A stretch of DNA of 64,000 bases from Clostridia bacterium. GTDB lineage: Bacteria > Bacillota > Clostridia > Oscillospirales > Acutalibacteraceae. The notes under the pieces are model-generated. The model saw only the letters and a program-made list of their open reading frames with translations. It did no database searches and was not told where the DNA came from. A program made the position numbers and the translations under genes. The stretch is from NCBI GenBank assembly GCA_017395425.1, contig JAFPUM010000062.1, positions 62,001 to 126,000 on the forward strand, in the 5' to 3' direction. The stretch's first letter is position 1. Every line of letters starts with the position of its first letter. This document shows positions 33,369 through 41,868 of the stretch, piece by piece.

Positions 33369-33445
33369 TGGTCCGAGTGGCGAGAGTCGAACTCACGGCC
33401 TCTTGAACCCCATTCAAGCGCGCTACCAAACTGCGCTACACCCGG
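33369..33445 (-). tRNA. tRNA-Pro (anticodon GGG)
   Basis: A 77-base cloverleaf on the minus strand with encoded CCA. Acceptor CCGGGTG/CACTCGG, D arm GCGC/GCGC, and anticodon stem CTTGA/TCAAG around the loop ATGGGGT, giving anticodon GGG after U33. The T arm is GTGAG-TTCGACT-CTCGC. It reads CCC and CCU proline codons, which are common in this GC-rich coding sequence. Confidence 0.95.
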
Positions 33446-33478
33446 ATTTCTGCATTTGCATACCTCAGCAACATTGAT

Positions 33479-33507
33479 ATTCTATCATAATGATAATAAA
33501 ATGTCAA
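33479..33507 (-). promoter_or_regulatory. tRNA-Pro promoter
   Basis: Minus-strand TTGACA (33502-33507), 17 bases, TAGAAT (33479-33484), about 35 bases before the tRNA. Confidence 0.85.
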
Positions 33508-33619
33508 GCCTTTTTCGCAAAATTCTTTTATTTTTTATTCATTCCAAACCACCGTTGTCTATCGGCAAAAATAATATTTGAAAAACAGTGAATGATGAAT
33601 AGTAAATCGCAATTCCCGG

Positions 33620-33648
33620 TTGATTTTTTATAGGGAATATGCTATAAT
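33620..33648 (+). promoter_or_regulatory. Promoter of the DegT-like/FHA-ABC/kinase genes
   Basis: TTGATT (33620-33625), 17 bases, TATAAT (33643-33648), about 80 bases before the first gene. Confidence 0.7.
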
Positions 33649-33727
33649 AACGTGGAATAAAAGCCTTCGGGCTTGATGGCGCAGAGAAGCAACCGCGCCA
33701 TGTGGAAGGGACGGTGCGTAATGCGCG

Positions 33728-34741
33728 ATGAGTAAACAAAATATAGAGGCATTCTGTCGCAAACTGGGCGATCGGCTCGGCGCGGCGGAGTGCATGGCGT
33801 TTTCGGGTGTCACAGAAAGCATGAACGCGCTGTTTGAAGCGTTTGAGCTCAGCGCGATGGACGCGGTATTCGTATCCGCACTCGCGCCCTGCCGCCTGAT
33901 CAAATCCATTCTGATACACGGGGCAGCGCCGGTTCTGTGCGACGTCGCACCTGACAGCCTGACCATGGATCCCCGCGCACTTGACACGGCTGTCCGCCAG
34001 GTGGTCGCGTCGGGACAGCTCTATCCCCGCGCTGTGATTGTCGATCACTTCTGCGGTATGCCGGCAGTGATGCATACCATCAAATCTATCTGTGACCGGA
34101 TGGGACTCATCCTGATCGAAAACTGCGGCACGGATTTCGGCGGCAGTTTTGATACGTCTCTCTGCGGCACCTCGGGGGACTATGCGCTGCTCTCACTGGG
34201 AGCGTCTTCTGTCTTCGGTACGGGAGGCAGCGGGGCACTGATAGTCTCAATGGGCGACAGTCCGCTCACAGAGGGAATTTCCTTCTGCGACGGCGAGGGC
34301 TATCAATCGGTTGACCCCTGTTACGGCGAGACTCTTCTCGCGGCATGGAATGAGCGGGACAGTGTTCTCGCACAAAGCCGTGCCCATGCGGCTTCGCTCA
34401 CGCAGTCACTCGCGGATTCGGATTTCTGGGTGCAGCGGGGCAGCAATCAGCGGCAGAAGAGTTCCTTTGGTTCATTGGCTGTCATCAGTCAGAGCGAGGA
34501 ACATCGCGACCGTGCACTGGCTTTTCTCGAAAAAGAAGGTATGAGCCGCTTTGTCCGGACGATTCATGTACATTCGCGCAGCTGCTTTGATAAGGGCTGC
34601 CGCGGACTCAAGGAAATCGAAAACGCCACGGCACTCGCTCCCAGAGGTATCCGGCTTGACATCTTCGGTGCCATCCACGCGGATGCCATGCCCGCTCTGT
34701 GTGCGGCTGTTGAGGCAATGGGCAAACAGATTACAGAATAA
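33728..34741 (+). CDS. DegT/DnrJ-fold protein lacking the PLP lysine
   Basis: A 337-residue protein with the layout of DegT/DnrJ/EryC1/StrS sugar aminotransferases: an opening like the G-x-x-x-A-x-x-x-S-G start (LGAAECMAFSGVTESMNAL), APVLCDVAPDSLTMDP for the usual PVFVDVDPDT box, and VDHFCGMPAVMHTIKSICDR for VHLYGQPADMD. Two catalytic positions differ. The pyridine-binding Asp of EDAA is Asn132 (ENCGTDFG), and the Schiff-base Lys of FSFYPTKN is Ser161 (LSLGASSVFG). It therefore should not be an active aminotransferase. It could be a binding protein, or a dehydratase-like relative such as those with His at the Lys site, although His is not seen here. It leads the group with the FHA-ABC and kinase genes. 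Confidence 0.6.
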   Translation: MSKQNIEAFCRKLGDRLGAAECMAFSGVTESMNALFEAFELSAMDAVFVSALAPCRLIKSILIHGAAPVLCDVAPDSLTMDPRALDTAVRQVVASGQLYPRAVIVDHFCGMPAVMHTIKSICDRMGLILIENCGTDFGGSFDTSLCGTSGDYALLSLGASSVFGTGGSGALIVSMGDSPLTEGISFCDGEGYQSVDPCYGETLLAAWNERDSVLAQSRAHAASLTQSLADSDFWVQRGSNQRQKSSFGSLAVISQSEEHRDRALAFLEKEGMSRFVRTIHVHSRSCFDKGCRGLKEIENATALAPRGIRLDIFGAIHADAMPALCAAVEAMGKQITE

Positions 34742-34760
34742 ACACGAAACGGAGGACTGA

Positions 34761-37172
34761 GTGATTTTGGAGAATGATATGTGGAAAACCAATTCCGCGG
34801 ATACAGGATCAGAAGGCAGCGCGGGCTGTACCATTACGGTATTTGATTACAGCCATATTCCGGACGAATATAATCTGATGGCATTTGGCAAGGAAACCGT
34901 CTCCTTCGGTCGCGACGACACCAACGACATTATGATCGCGTCGGATATCGTATCCCGCCGCCACGGTCATTTTACCGTCAAGGACGGGCGCTGCTATGTC
35001 ACCGACGACAAAAGCACCAACGGCACCTATGTCAACGGCAAGCGGGTGGAACAAATCCAGTTGAAGGACGGCGATTCCATTCGCATTGACGATATGACCC
35101 AGTCGGTTATCGGCGGCATTACCATTGTCTTTTCGGACAAAAATTCCGGCGCCGACTGGAACAATTACACACTCACCAAACCTGTTACCAAAATCGGCAC
35201 CGACAAACGCTGCGATATCGTCATCGACGACCCCAAGGCAAAACCTGATACCGCCGAGATTCATCAGGACAGCGTCAACAAATATTCGCTGGTTCTGGGC
35301 AATGGTGTGACCGGCGTCATGATGAACAACGAACCGCTCGCCGCCAAACGCTATGAACTGCACGACGAGGACGTTTTCAGTATCGGCAACACCAAATTCA
35401 ATTTCTCCAAAGGTTCCATTTATTACCGGCGGGAAAAGGCAGGTATGTCGCTGGAACTGGTCAATATCGCTAAATTAGTGCCTCAGGGTTTCAAAAAAGA
35501 CAAGAAAATTCTCGACGATACCAGTATGCTGATAGAGCCGGGCGATTTTGTCGCCATTGTGGGAGGCTCCGGTTCGGGCAAGTCCACCCTGATGAACTGT
35601 ATTAACGGTTTTGATCATCCCACCGTCGGCAAGGTGCTGGTCAATCGCCGTGATCTCTACGAGCATTATGAGGAACTGAAGGATGAAATCGGTTACGTTC
35701 CCCAGCAGGATATTGTGCATGAAAACCTTACCCTGATCAGTATGCTCCGCTACGTCGCCAAGCTCCGTCTGCCCGACGGCACTCCACGCGCCGAACGGGA
35801 AGCGAGAGTACAGGAAGTCCTTCAGACCGTGGAACTCACCCAGCACAAGGATAAACTCATCCGCAAGCTCTCGGGCGGTCAGAAGAAACGCGCTTCCATC
35901 GCTGTGGAACTGATGAGCGACCCCTGTCTTTTCTTCCTCGACGAGCCTTCCTCCGGTCTGGATCCGGGTACGGAGCGTACCCTCATGCACACCCTCAAAC
36001 GCATGAGCAATGACGGCAAGACCGTTATCATGATTACCCACAACACCAACAACATCCATCTCTGCGATAAGCTTATTTTCCTGGGCGCGGGCGGCTATGT
36101 GGCGTTTTGCGGCAATCCCGCCGACGCGCGTTCCTTCTTCGGCATTCCCAAAGATCAGGATCTCACCGACGCCTACACCATGGTGGAACAGGACCCCGCC
36201 GGCTGGGAAGAAAAGTTCAACGCCTCTCCCTACAACAAGACCCGCACAATGGGTGAAGTCAAGGAACCCGTCCTTTCCGCAGCCGAGAAAAAAGAACGCC
36301 GCAAAAAGTTTGAGAAGGAACACCATAAATCCTTCCTGCATCAGTTCCGTGTGCTGTCAGCACGTTATATGAACCTGATCTGGAACGACAAAATGCGACT
36401 GCTCTTCTTCCTGCTGCAGGGTCCCCTGATCGCCTATCTCTTCTCCTTCGTGACCGTGGAAAACACGTTCAAATCCTACTTCGACGCCCAGTCCATGCTC
36501 TTCTGTCTCTCCTGCGCAGGCATATGGGTGGGTCTGATGAATTCCATTCAGGAGGTCTGTAAGGAACGCAACATCGTGCGACGGGAATATATGTCCGACG
36601 TGCGGCTGAGCGCTTACATCTGCTCCAAACTCGCCGTACAGACGCTTCTCGCCATTGTACAGTGCGGTCTTATGCTGGCGGTGTTCGCCGCCACCATCGG
36701 TCTGCCGGAGCAGGGCGTGATTTTCCACAATTCTCTGATAGAAATGATGCTTACACTGGTACTCATTACGGTGTCATCTTCGTCACTGGGGCTGCTGGTC
36801 TCCTCTATGGTCAAAAATACCGACCGCGCGATGGTGTTCGCGCCGATTATTCTGATTCCGCAGCTTCTTTTTTCCGGCATTCTCTTCAAGCTCGAAGGCG
36901 TCACCGAGATTCTCTCATGGGTGTGTGTGAGCCGCTGGGGTATGCAGGCCTTCAGCAATACCGCCAACCTGAACGGCGTACTGTGGAATAACCTTTCGCT
37001 CAATTACAAGGATAAATTGCTTGAGCAGACCTATGAACTCAATCGCAATCCCCTTTATCAGCATTCGGCAAGAAATCTGCTCATGACGTGGGGCGTTATT
37101 GTGCTGACCATCGTGATCTTCTGCACGATCAGCGCGCTGGTGCTTCGCAGCGTCAAGAATGACAAACGATGA
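34761..37172 (+). CDS. FHA-domain ABC transporter (ABCG-like half transporter)
   Basis: An 803-residue fusion. Residues 25-105 form an FHA phosphothreonine-binding domain with SFGRDDTND, SRRHGHF and STNGTYVNG. Residues 125-210 form a second, degenerate FHA (TKIGTDKRCDIVID...). The ABC ATPase (about 225-450) has GGSGSGKST, LSGGQKKRASIAVELMSDP and LFFLDEPSSGLDPG. The last 300 residues are an ABC-2 permease with about six membrane spans. FHA-ABC-permease fusions occur in many bacteria beside Ser/Thr kinases. The kinase gene starts within this stop codon. GTG at 34761 has GGAGG six bases upstream. Control by phosphorylation is inferred; the substrate is unknown. Confidence 0.88.
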   Translation: MILENDMWKTNSADTGSEGSAGCTITVFDYSHIPDEYNLMAFGKETVSFGRDDTNDIMIASDIVSRRHGHFTVKDGRCYVTDDKSTNGTYVNGKRVEQIQLKDGDSIRIDDMTQSVIGGITIVFSDKNSGADWNNYTLTKPVTKIGTDKRCDIVIDDPKAKPDTAEIHQDSVNKYSLVLGNGVTGVMMNNEPLAAKRYELHDEDVFSIGNTKFNFSKGSIYYRREKAGMSLELVNIAKLVPQGFKKDKKILDDTSMLIEPGDFVAIVGGSGSGKSTLMNCINGFDHPTVGKVLVNRRDLYEHYEELKDEIGYVPQQDIVHENLTLISMLRYVAKLRLPDGTPRAEREARVQEVLQTVELTQHKDKLIRKLSGGQKKRASIAVELMSDPCLFFLDEPSSGLDPGTERTLMHTLKRMSNDGKTVIMITHNTNNIHLCDKLIFLGAGGYVAFCGNPADARSFFGIPKDQDLTDAYTMVEQDPAGWEEKFNASPYNKTRTMGEVKEPVLSAAEKKERRKKFEKEHHKSFLHQFRVLSARYMNLIWNDKMRLLFFLLQGPLIAYLFSFVTVENTFKSYFDAQSMLFCLSCAGIWVGLMNSIQEVCKERNIVRREYMSDVRLSAYICSKLAVQTLLAIVQCGLMLAVFAATIGLPEQGVIFHNSLIEMMLTLVLITVSSSSLGLLVSSMVKNTDRAMVFAPIILIPQLLFSGILFKLEGVTEILSWVCVSRWGMQAFSNTANLNGVLWNNLSLNYKDKLLEQTYELNRNPLYQHSARNLLMTWGVIVLTIVIFCTISALVLRSVKNDKR

Positions 37173-38008
37173 GCCGCTCTTTCTCCGCCACTTTCGGCAG
37201 CAATTCCGATCCGGACGGTACGGTAACGCTCCAGGGGCATGCCTACCGTCCCGGAACGCTGCTGTATCAGGGCAAGGAAAGCCGTGTCTATTCCGCCTGC
37301 CGCACAGACGGCGGAAACGGAGACACGGCTTTTGTCCTGAAAGTATATCAATGTACGCCGGGCGACGACGTCTGGGAAACGGCGTTGCGGGATGTGGAAG
37401 CGGGACGTCGGCTGCGGGGAGGACGACACCTAGTGCCGCTGCTGGCGGATACGCTCCGCCGTACCGCCTCCGGCACTTCCGACCGCTGTGAAATCTTTCT
37501 GCTGATGCCAAAATTCCTCACCTTCCCCGAACGCTGGGAGAACCGTCTGTCCCGGCCATCCGACGACCGGGAAGTAACCGTCATCTGCCGCGATATTGCT
37601 GCCGCATTGCGAGCCATTCACCGCAGGGGACTGGTTCACGGCGACGTCAAGCCGGACAATCTCTATTACGATCCGCGAAGGGGCTGGCTGCTGGGGGATT
37701 TCGGCAGTGTGATCCGACGCGGGGAGCCTGCCCGCGCCATCAGCGAGGGATATTGCGCACCCGAAGCGCGAAGCGGTCAGCCCTGTACGTCGGCAACCGA
37801 TGATTATGCGCTGGGCGTGACTGCCTATCGGCTGGTCTGCGGCAACAAATTGCCCTTCTGCGACCGTCCCTGCGATGAGATGACGGAGGATGAAGTATAT
37901 TACGCCATTGAACGCCGCCTGCGTGGGGAACCCATTCCCCCGCCCACCGGCATTTCTCCGGCACTCCGGCGCCGCATTGGAAAACTGCTGCGGCAGTCGT
38001 GGTCATGA
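37169..38008 (+). CDS. Hanks-type Ser/Thr protein kinase, soluble
   Basis: A 279-residue kinase domain alone, with no membrane segment and no PASTA repeats. ATP-anchoring Lys58 (FVLKVY), helix-C Glu77, catalytic loop LVHGDVKPDN (Asp159, Asn164), DFG at 177-179 and the P+1/APE-like region EGYCAPEARSG with DDYALGVTAYRL are all present, so it should be active. The glycine-rich loop is reduced (LYQGKESRVYSA). It overlaps the FHA-ABC gene by four bases, so the FHA domain is a natural partner that could bind the kinase or its phosphorylated targets. It is not PrkC, which has PASTA domains. Confidence 0.88.
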   Translation: MSRSFSATFGSNSDPDGTVTLQGHAYRPGTLLYQGKESRVYSACRTDGGNGDTAFVLKVYQCTPGDDVWETALRDVEAGRRLRGGRHLVPLLADTLRRTASGTSDRCEIFLLMPKFLTFPERWENRLSRPSDDREVTVICRDIAAALRAIHRRGLVHGDVKPDNLYYDPRRGWLLGDFGSVIRRGEPARAISEGYCAPEARSGQPCTSATDDYALGVTAYRLVCGNKLPFCDRPCDEMTEDEVYYAIERRLRGEPIPPPTGISPALRRRIGKLLRQSWS

Positions 38009-38042
38009 CGAAAATCTCCCGTGAAAGAAGGTAAATGAAACC

Positions 38043-38525
38043 ATGCTGACGGTTCAGATTCTCTGCGTGGGAAATCTCAAGGAAGCCTACTGGCGGGACG
38101 CCTGCGAGGAATACGCCAAACGGCTGGGAGCATTCTGCAAATTCTCCGTGACAGAACTGCCCGAAAGCCGTCTTCCGAAATCGTATAGTGACGCGGACGT
38201 TGCAAAGGTCATCGCAACCGAGGGGGATCGCCTTCTCTCTAAAGTGTCGCCGGGTGATTATGTGGCGGCGATGTGCATTGAGGGAAAGCTGCTCTCTTCA
38301 CCGGCACTGGCGGAGGAACTGTCCCGCGCGGCGGTCAACGGCAAAAGCCGCGTGGTCTTGATCATCGGCGGTTCGTATGGGCTGAGCGATGCCGTTAAAT
38401 CACGCGCGGACCTGCGGCTGTCCATGTCGCCCATGACCTTCCCCCACCAGCTCGCCCGCGTCATGCTCTGCGAACAGCTCTACCGTGCCTTCTCTATTCA
38501 GGCAGGCACAAAGTATCATAAGTAA
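38043..38525 (+). CDS. rlmH: 23S rRNA (pseudouridine1915-N3)-methyltransferase RlmH
   Basis: A 160-residue SPOUT methyltransferase that methylates pseudouridine 1915 of helix 69 in 23S rRNA. Marks: KEAYWRDACEEYAKRL, the knot motif VLIIGGSYGLSDAV, MTFPHQLARVMLCEQLYRAFSI and the terminal KYHK. Its substrate is made by an RluD-type synthase like the one at 30248-31231. AAGAAGG precedes the start. A bidirectional terminator follows. Confidence 0.95.
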   Translation: MLTVQILCVGNLKEAYWRDACEEYAKRLGAFCKFSVTELPESRLPKSYSDADVAKVIATEGDRLLSKVSPGDYVAAMCIEGKLLSSPALAEELSRAAVNGKSRVVLIIGGSYGLSDAVKSRADLRLSMSPMTFPHQLARVMLCEQLYRAFSIQAGTKYHK

Positions 38526-38546
38526 AAGACAACCCGACAGCATAAA

Positions 38547-38603
38547 ACCACCGGTATGGAAAACAAGCATTTTGAAATGCCAATCCATACCGGTGGTATT
38601 TTT
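38547..38603. terminator. Bidirectional terminator between rlmH and the RimL-like gene
   Basis: ACCACCGGTATGGA (38547-38560) pairs with TCCATACCGGTGGT (38584-38597), with an inner GCATTT/AAATGC stem and T runs outside. Confidence 0.9.
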
Positions 38604-38604
38604 A

Positions 38605-39162
38605 TCATTTCTTATGATATTCCGCCCGGAGAATCCCGTAATAGCTCATGTCTCCGACGCCCTGATTATTCCATCCCCGCTGCCGGAGCGTACCCTCGTA
38701 CTGCAGACCGCATTTGCGCATGACGCCGCCCGAATGGGGGTTGCGCACATCATGGCGGGCTTCCACGCGGTTCATGCCCACTTCGTCAAATAAAAAGGCA
38801 ATCACAGCGCTCAGCGCTTCGGTCATGATGCCCTGATGCCACCAGCGCTTGCCTATGCAGTAGCCGATTTCCACCCAGCCGATGCGCTCGTCCATGTTGA
38901 CCGCACTGATACTGCCGATGGGCTGTCCGATGGATTTCAGTTCAATGATCCAGTCGTAATAATGGTTATTGAGGTAGTTGTTGTTCACATAATCGATATA
39001 CGCACTCACGTCCTCTACCCGGCGATAGGACTGCCACGTCATGAATTTTGTTACGTCGTCATCGCTTGCCCAGTTGTCAAACATCGCCTGCGCATCCTCC
39101 GCACGGAATCGACGGAGCATCAGCCGTTCGGTTTCGATGGGTTGGGTTCCTATGTGATTCAT
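38605..39162 (-). CDS. GNAT acetyltransferase, RimJ/RimL type
   Basis: A 185-residue acetyltransferase. The opening PIETERLMLRRFRAEDAQAM is the standard RimJ/RimL start, followed by GSISAVN, WVEIGYCIGKRWWHQGIMTEAL (the acetyl-CoA loop region) and NRVEARHDVRNPHSGGVMRKCGLQYEG. Relatives acetylate protein N termini, antibiotics or small amines; the target here is not known. An AAAGGAG site lies 9 bases before the start. It stands alone between a terminator and the hairpin-rich region 39163-39411. Confidence 0.85.
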   Translation of the reverse strand: MNHIGTQPIETERLMLRRFRAEDAQAMFDNWASDDDVTKFMTWQSYRRVEDVSAYIDYVNNNYLNNHYYDWIIELKSIGQPIGSISAVNMDERIGWVEIGYCIGKRWWHQGIMTEALSAVIAFLFDEVGMNRVEARHDVRNPHSGGVMRKCGLQYEGTLRQRGWNNQGVGDMSYYGILRAEYHKK

Positions 39163-39243
39163 ATCGCTTGTCTCCTTTCGCTGAGGGAGGGAAGATTGTC
39201 AGAATTCGCCTTTCCCCGTTGTGAATCTGGGTGCGATTCGCTC

Positions 39244-39266
39244 GGCAAGGGCGAGTAGCCCTTGCC
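39244..39266. repeat. Perfect hairpin in the gap beside rsfS
   Basis: GGCAAGGGC (39244-39252), GAGTA, GCCCTTGCC (39258-39266). Part of it is an inverted copy of GGCTACTCGCCCTT at 39296-39309. A further hairpin, GCTGTC/GACAGC, follows at about 39334-39351. Confidence 0.7.
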
Positions 39267-39289
39267 TTATGGGACGCTGCCCCATTCCC

Positions 39290-39325
39290 CGCAATGGCTA
39301 CTCGCCCTTGACCTCGGCAGGGAGC
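39290..39325 (+). repeat. Dispersed 36-base repeat, copy 1
   Basis: Starts CGCAATGGCTACTCGCCCTT and continues TGACCTCGGCAGGGAGC. It matches 54425-54460 in 34 of 36 positions. Both copies lie in gaps between minus-strand genes. Confidence 0.8.
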
Positions 39326-39411
39326 TCACCAAAGCTGTCGCTAGTGACAGCTACTGCACCCCGCGCCGCTACGCGGCTAATTACGCAGCCTGCTTCTTAC
39401 TTTTCCGCTGC

Positions 39412-39759
39412 TCAGTCAAAGTCCAGCTCCAGCTTCTGACCGTCCTTCCAAAGCCGTTCCAGATCGTAGAATTCTCTCGCTTCTTCACTGAACACGTGTA
39501 CCACTACCGCGCCGTAATCCATGACAATCCACGAATGGGAACCGTGTCCCTCGATATGACCGGGTGCAATTCCCTCCTGCCGGAGTTTGAATTCCACCTC
39601 GTCCGCCAAAGCCTTGACGTGAGTGGCGTTGCCGCCGGTGGCAATCACGAAATAGTCCGCCAGTGTCGTGACCTCCTGCACATACAGCACCGAGAGATTC
39701 TTTGAAAGCTTGTCGTTCAAAACCTTTGCGCAGAACAGCGCCAGTTCCTTGGATTCCAT
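39412..39759 (-). CDS. rsfS: Ribosomal silencing factor RsfS
   Basis: A 115-residue RsfS/Iojap protein that binds L14 and blocks joining of ribosomal subunits when nutrients are short. KNLSVLYVQEVTTLADYFVIATG, HIEGHGSHSWIVMDYG and VVVHVFSEEAREFYDLERLW are the family motifs. The ATG at 39759 is preferred because AAAGGAG lies 7 bases upstream; an ATG at 39765 would be one base from that site. It is the last gene of the yhbY-nadD-yqeK-lcp-rsfS run. Confidence 0.95.
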   Translation of the reverse strand: MESKELALFCAKVLNDKLSKNLSVLYVQEVTTLADYFVIATGGNATHVKALADEVEFKLRQEGIAPGHIEGHGSHSWIVMDYGAVVVHVFSEEAREFYDLERLWKDGQKLELDFD

Positions 39760-39788
39760 TTGCATTCTCCTTTATGTAATCAATTTTG

Positions 39789-41231
39789 TTAATCCGTCAA
39801 TACCGGAAACCGGATATCGTCCGCCGTCAGCTTTTCACTGTACGGCATCAGGTATTCGTTAATCTTAGCCGCCGTCTCCGCTTCATCGCAGAGATAATAA
39901 GAAGGATTGGGCTTGACCCAATGATCCGTACCCGGCATGGTAAACATATTCAGCGATTCCGGGGAACACCCCTTGACCGGCGCAATGAAGGAACGGATTT
40001 CTTCCAGGCTCATATCGATGCTGAATTCACCGTAGCCTGCCCGCAGCAGTCCGAACAGTTGAAGCGGTGACATGGCGAAAACCTTTTCCATCATGGCACG
40101 TACAATGCGACGCTGCGCCCGCACCCTGCCGAGGTCGCCGTCCAAAAAAATCTGCCGGTTGCGCATAAAGTTGAGCGTCATGCGACCGTCGAGATGGTTG
40201 TCTCCGGCGGGAAGAATTTCATAATCCGTTTTGTTGGGGTACACCTTCGTCTCCTGCTCCAGATAGATATCCAAGCCGCCCATCGCGTCTACGATCTGTT
40301 CAAAGCCTTCAAAGTCGAACAGCACATAGTGATCGACCGGCAGGCTCAGACGGCTGTTGATACAGCGGATCAAAGCACTGATGTTGCTCTCGGTCTTCTG
40401 CGTCACCTTTTTGCCGCAGACGGTGTGACGTCCCTTCTCGGTTTCATCCTGCGCCACGGCTCTTTTGCATTTGTCGCACCAGTCCACGGTCTGGGGATTG
40501 GAATAAACCGCGTTGATCTTGTGAGGCGGGAGACTGTCCCGTCCCACATAGGTATCCCGGGGAATCTGCATGACGTTCATTTGGTGGGCTTCATTGTCAA
40601 AGCACATCAACCAGATACAGTCGGTGAGTTTGCTGCTTTTGTCCACTCCCACAATAAGAAAATACGTCACCCGGTCACGATTGGATTCCTCGGTAATCAA
40701 TCGCTGCTGAATGGCGCTGTCATCCAGCGGACTGTCGGAAAACACCGATTTCGAGCGATATACCGACACCAGCGCGAAGGTGATGAGTCCCGTCAGGCAC
40801 AGGCACAAGGCAATCACGGAAGTGATCAGCCGCTGCCTCTGGGCAGCAGCCCGTTGACGCTGCGAACCGTTGACCGACGACCATAAGGACTGCCACAGGG
40901 TTCCGGCAGCGTGAGAAATACCGCTTTCCGCAGACATTTTTGAATCGGCCTTACCCCATACATTCCCTGTATGTATCCGTCCGTTTGACGTGCGGGACTG
41001 ACGTTCCGCCGAGAGTGCGGCGCGTCGCTGTGCCATCGCCAATTCTCTCTCCCGTCGGCGGGAAGGGTCGCGCTTGGTGTAGTGACGGTCGGGTTCATGC
41101 GACATACCCGTCTGTCGGCTGCGGAACAGATGATCCTCTGCCTCATGATCCTCAACGGTATCATATGCCTGATATCCTTCGTCGTATGCCTCATACGAAC
41201 CGTCGGTACCGTCATCCCTGCGGTAAGCCAT
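39789..41231 (-). CDS. LytR-CpsA-Psr family protein with Cys-rich insertion
   Basis: A 480-residue LCP protein. Residues 1-134 are a polar cytoplasmic part, a membrane segment lies at about 136-157 and the LCP domain is outside. Core motifs: TYFLIVGVDKSSKLTDCIWL, MQIPRDTYVG (222-230), HKINAVYS, MGGLDIYL and LNFMRNR, with basic residues that bind the pyrophosphate lipid. LCP enzymes attach wall teichoic acid-like or capsular polymers to peptidoglycan. Between HKINAVYS and ISALIRCINS there is an insertion with Cys252, Cys255 and Cys272 (CDKC...VCGKK), resembling half a zinc ribbon. The long cytoplasmic part is also unusual. It lies between yqeK and rsfS. Confidence 0.9.
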   Translation of the reverse strand: MAYRRDDGTDGSYEAYDEGYQAYDTVEDHEAEDHLFRSRQTGMSHEPDRHYTKRDPSRRRERELAMAQRRAALSAERQSRTSNGRIHTGNVWGKADSKMSAESGISHAAGTLWQSLWSSVNGSQRQRAAAQRQRLITSVIALCLCLTGLITFALVSVYRSKSVFSDSPLDDSAIQQRLITEESNRDRVTYFLIVGVDKSSKLTDCIWLMCFDNEAHQMNVMQIPRDTYVGRDSLPPHKINAVYSNPQTVDWCDKCKRAVAQDETEKGRHTVCGKKVTQKTESNISALIRCINSRLSLPVDHYVLFDFEGFEQIVDAMGGLDIYLEQETKVYPNKTDYEILPAGDNHLDGRMTLNFMRNRQIFLDGDLGRVRAQRRIVRAMMEKVFAMSPLQLFGLLRAGYGEFSIDMSLEEIRSFIAPVKGCSPESLNMFTMPGTDHWVKPNPSYYLCDEAETAAKINEYLMPYSEKLTADDIRFPVLTD

Positions 41232-41261
41232 CGCGCTTCCCTCCTTCGCAAACCATAAAGC

Positions 41262-41852
41262 TTATTTTTTCTTCAACGCGTATTTTGCCATCAGAAGTTC
41301 GTTGTAAGCCCCCACCGTATCGGGATGCATGGGAGTCCGATCATCGAGACGATCCTGCAGGCTGGACGCCAGCGCTTCTTCCATCGCAGCTTCCAGACTG
41401 CTGTCCGCCGCTTTCCGGATTTTGTCCACACCCTTGTAGTCGCGTTCCTCGGAAGTGCAGTCCGCCACATAGATAATCTTTTCGAGCAGGCTCATTCCTG
41501 CCCGTCCGGTGGTATGATAACGAATGGCGTTGCGGATATCTTCATCATCCACCCGCAACACCCGCTGCACATAAATCGCGCCCGTCACGGCGTGCCACAG
41601 TTTCGGCGCGTGTTCCTCATACACACTGAACGTCAGTCCCCACCGCGCCATCAGATCGAGCTGTTCCTTTTTGCTCATATCCTTGGTCACATCATGCAGC
41701 AGTCCCGCCAGTTCCGCCTGATCAGGGTCGCCGCCGTATCGTGCAGCCAGACGCACCGCTTCCCGCGCTACATTCACCGAGTGACGGAACCGCCAGTCGG
41801 TCAATCGTTCCCGTATCTGACGGGTATAATACTTTCGCTCCTCGTCGGTCAT
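41262..41852 (-). CDS. yqeK: HD-domain Ap4A hydrolase YqeK
   Basis: A 196-residue HD-superfamily protein. His and Asp metal ligands lie in FRHSVNVAREAVRLA, LAGLLHDVTKD and RYHTTGRAGMSLLEKIIYVAD. Characterised YqeK cleaves diadenosine tetraphosphate symmetrically to ADP in Gram-positive bacteria. ATG at 41852 begins the conserved part and has AAAGGAC about ten bases before it; a longer frame to 41945 would overlap nadD and lacks a good site. nadD ends 16 bases upstream, the standard nadD-yqeK-rsfS order, here with an LCP gene inserted before rsfS. Confidence 0.92.
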   Translation of the reverse strand: MTDEERKYYTRQIRERLTDWRFRHSVNVAREAVRLAARYGGDPDQAELAGLLHDVTKDMSKKEQLDLMARWGLTFSVYEEHAPKLWHAVTGAIYVQRVLRVDDEDIRNAIRYHTTGRAGMSLLEKIIYVADCTSEERDYKGVDKIRKAADSSLEAAMEEALASSLQDRLDDRTPMHPDTVGAYNELLMAKYALKKK

Positions 41853-41868
41853 ATGACAGTCAGTCCTT

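Noticed and set aside
39163..39411. A possible small RNA or riboswitch in the hairpin-rich gap
   Set aside because: No promoter reads into it and the hairpins are explained better by the dispersed repeat and its inverted copy.
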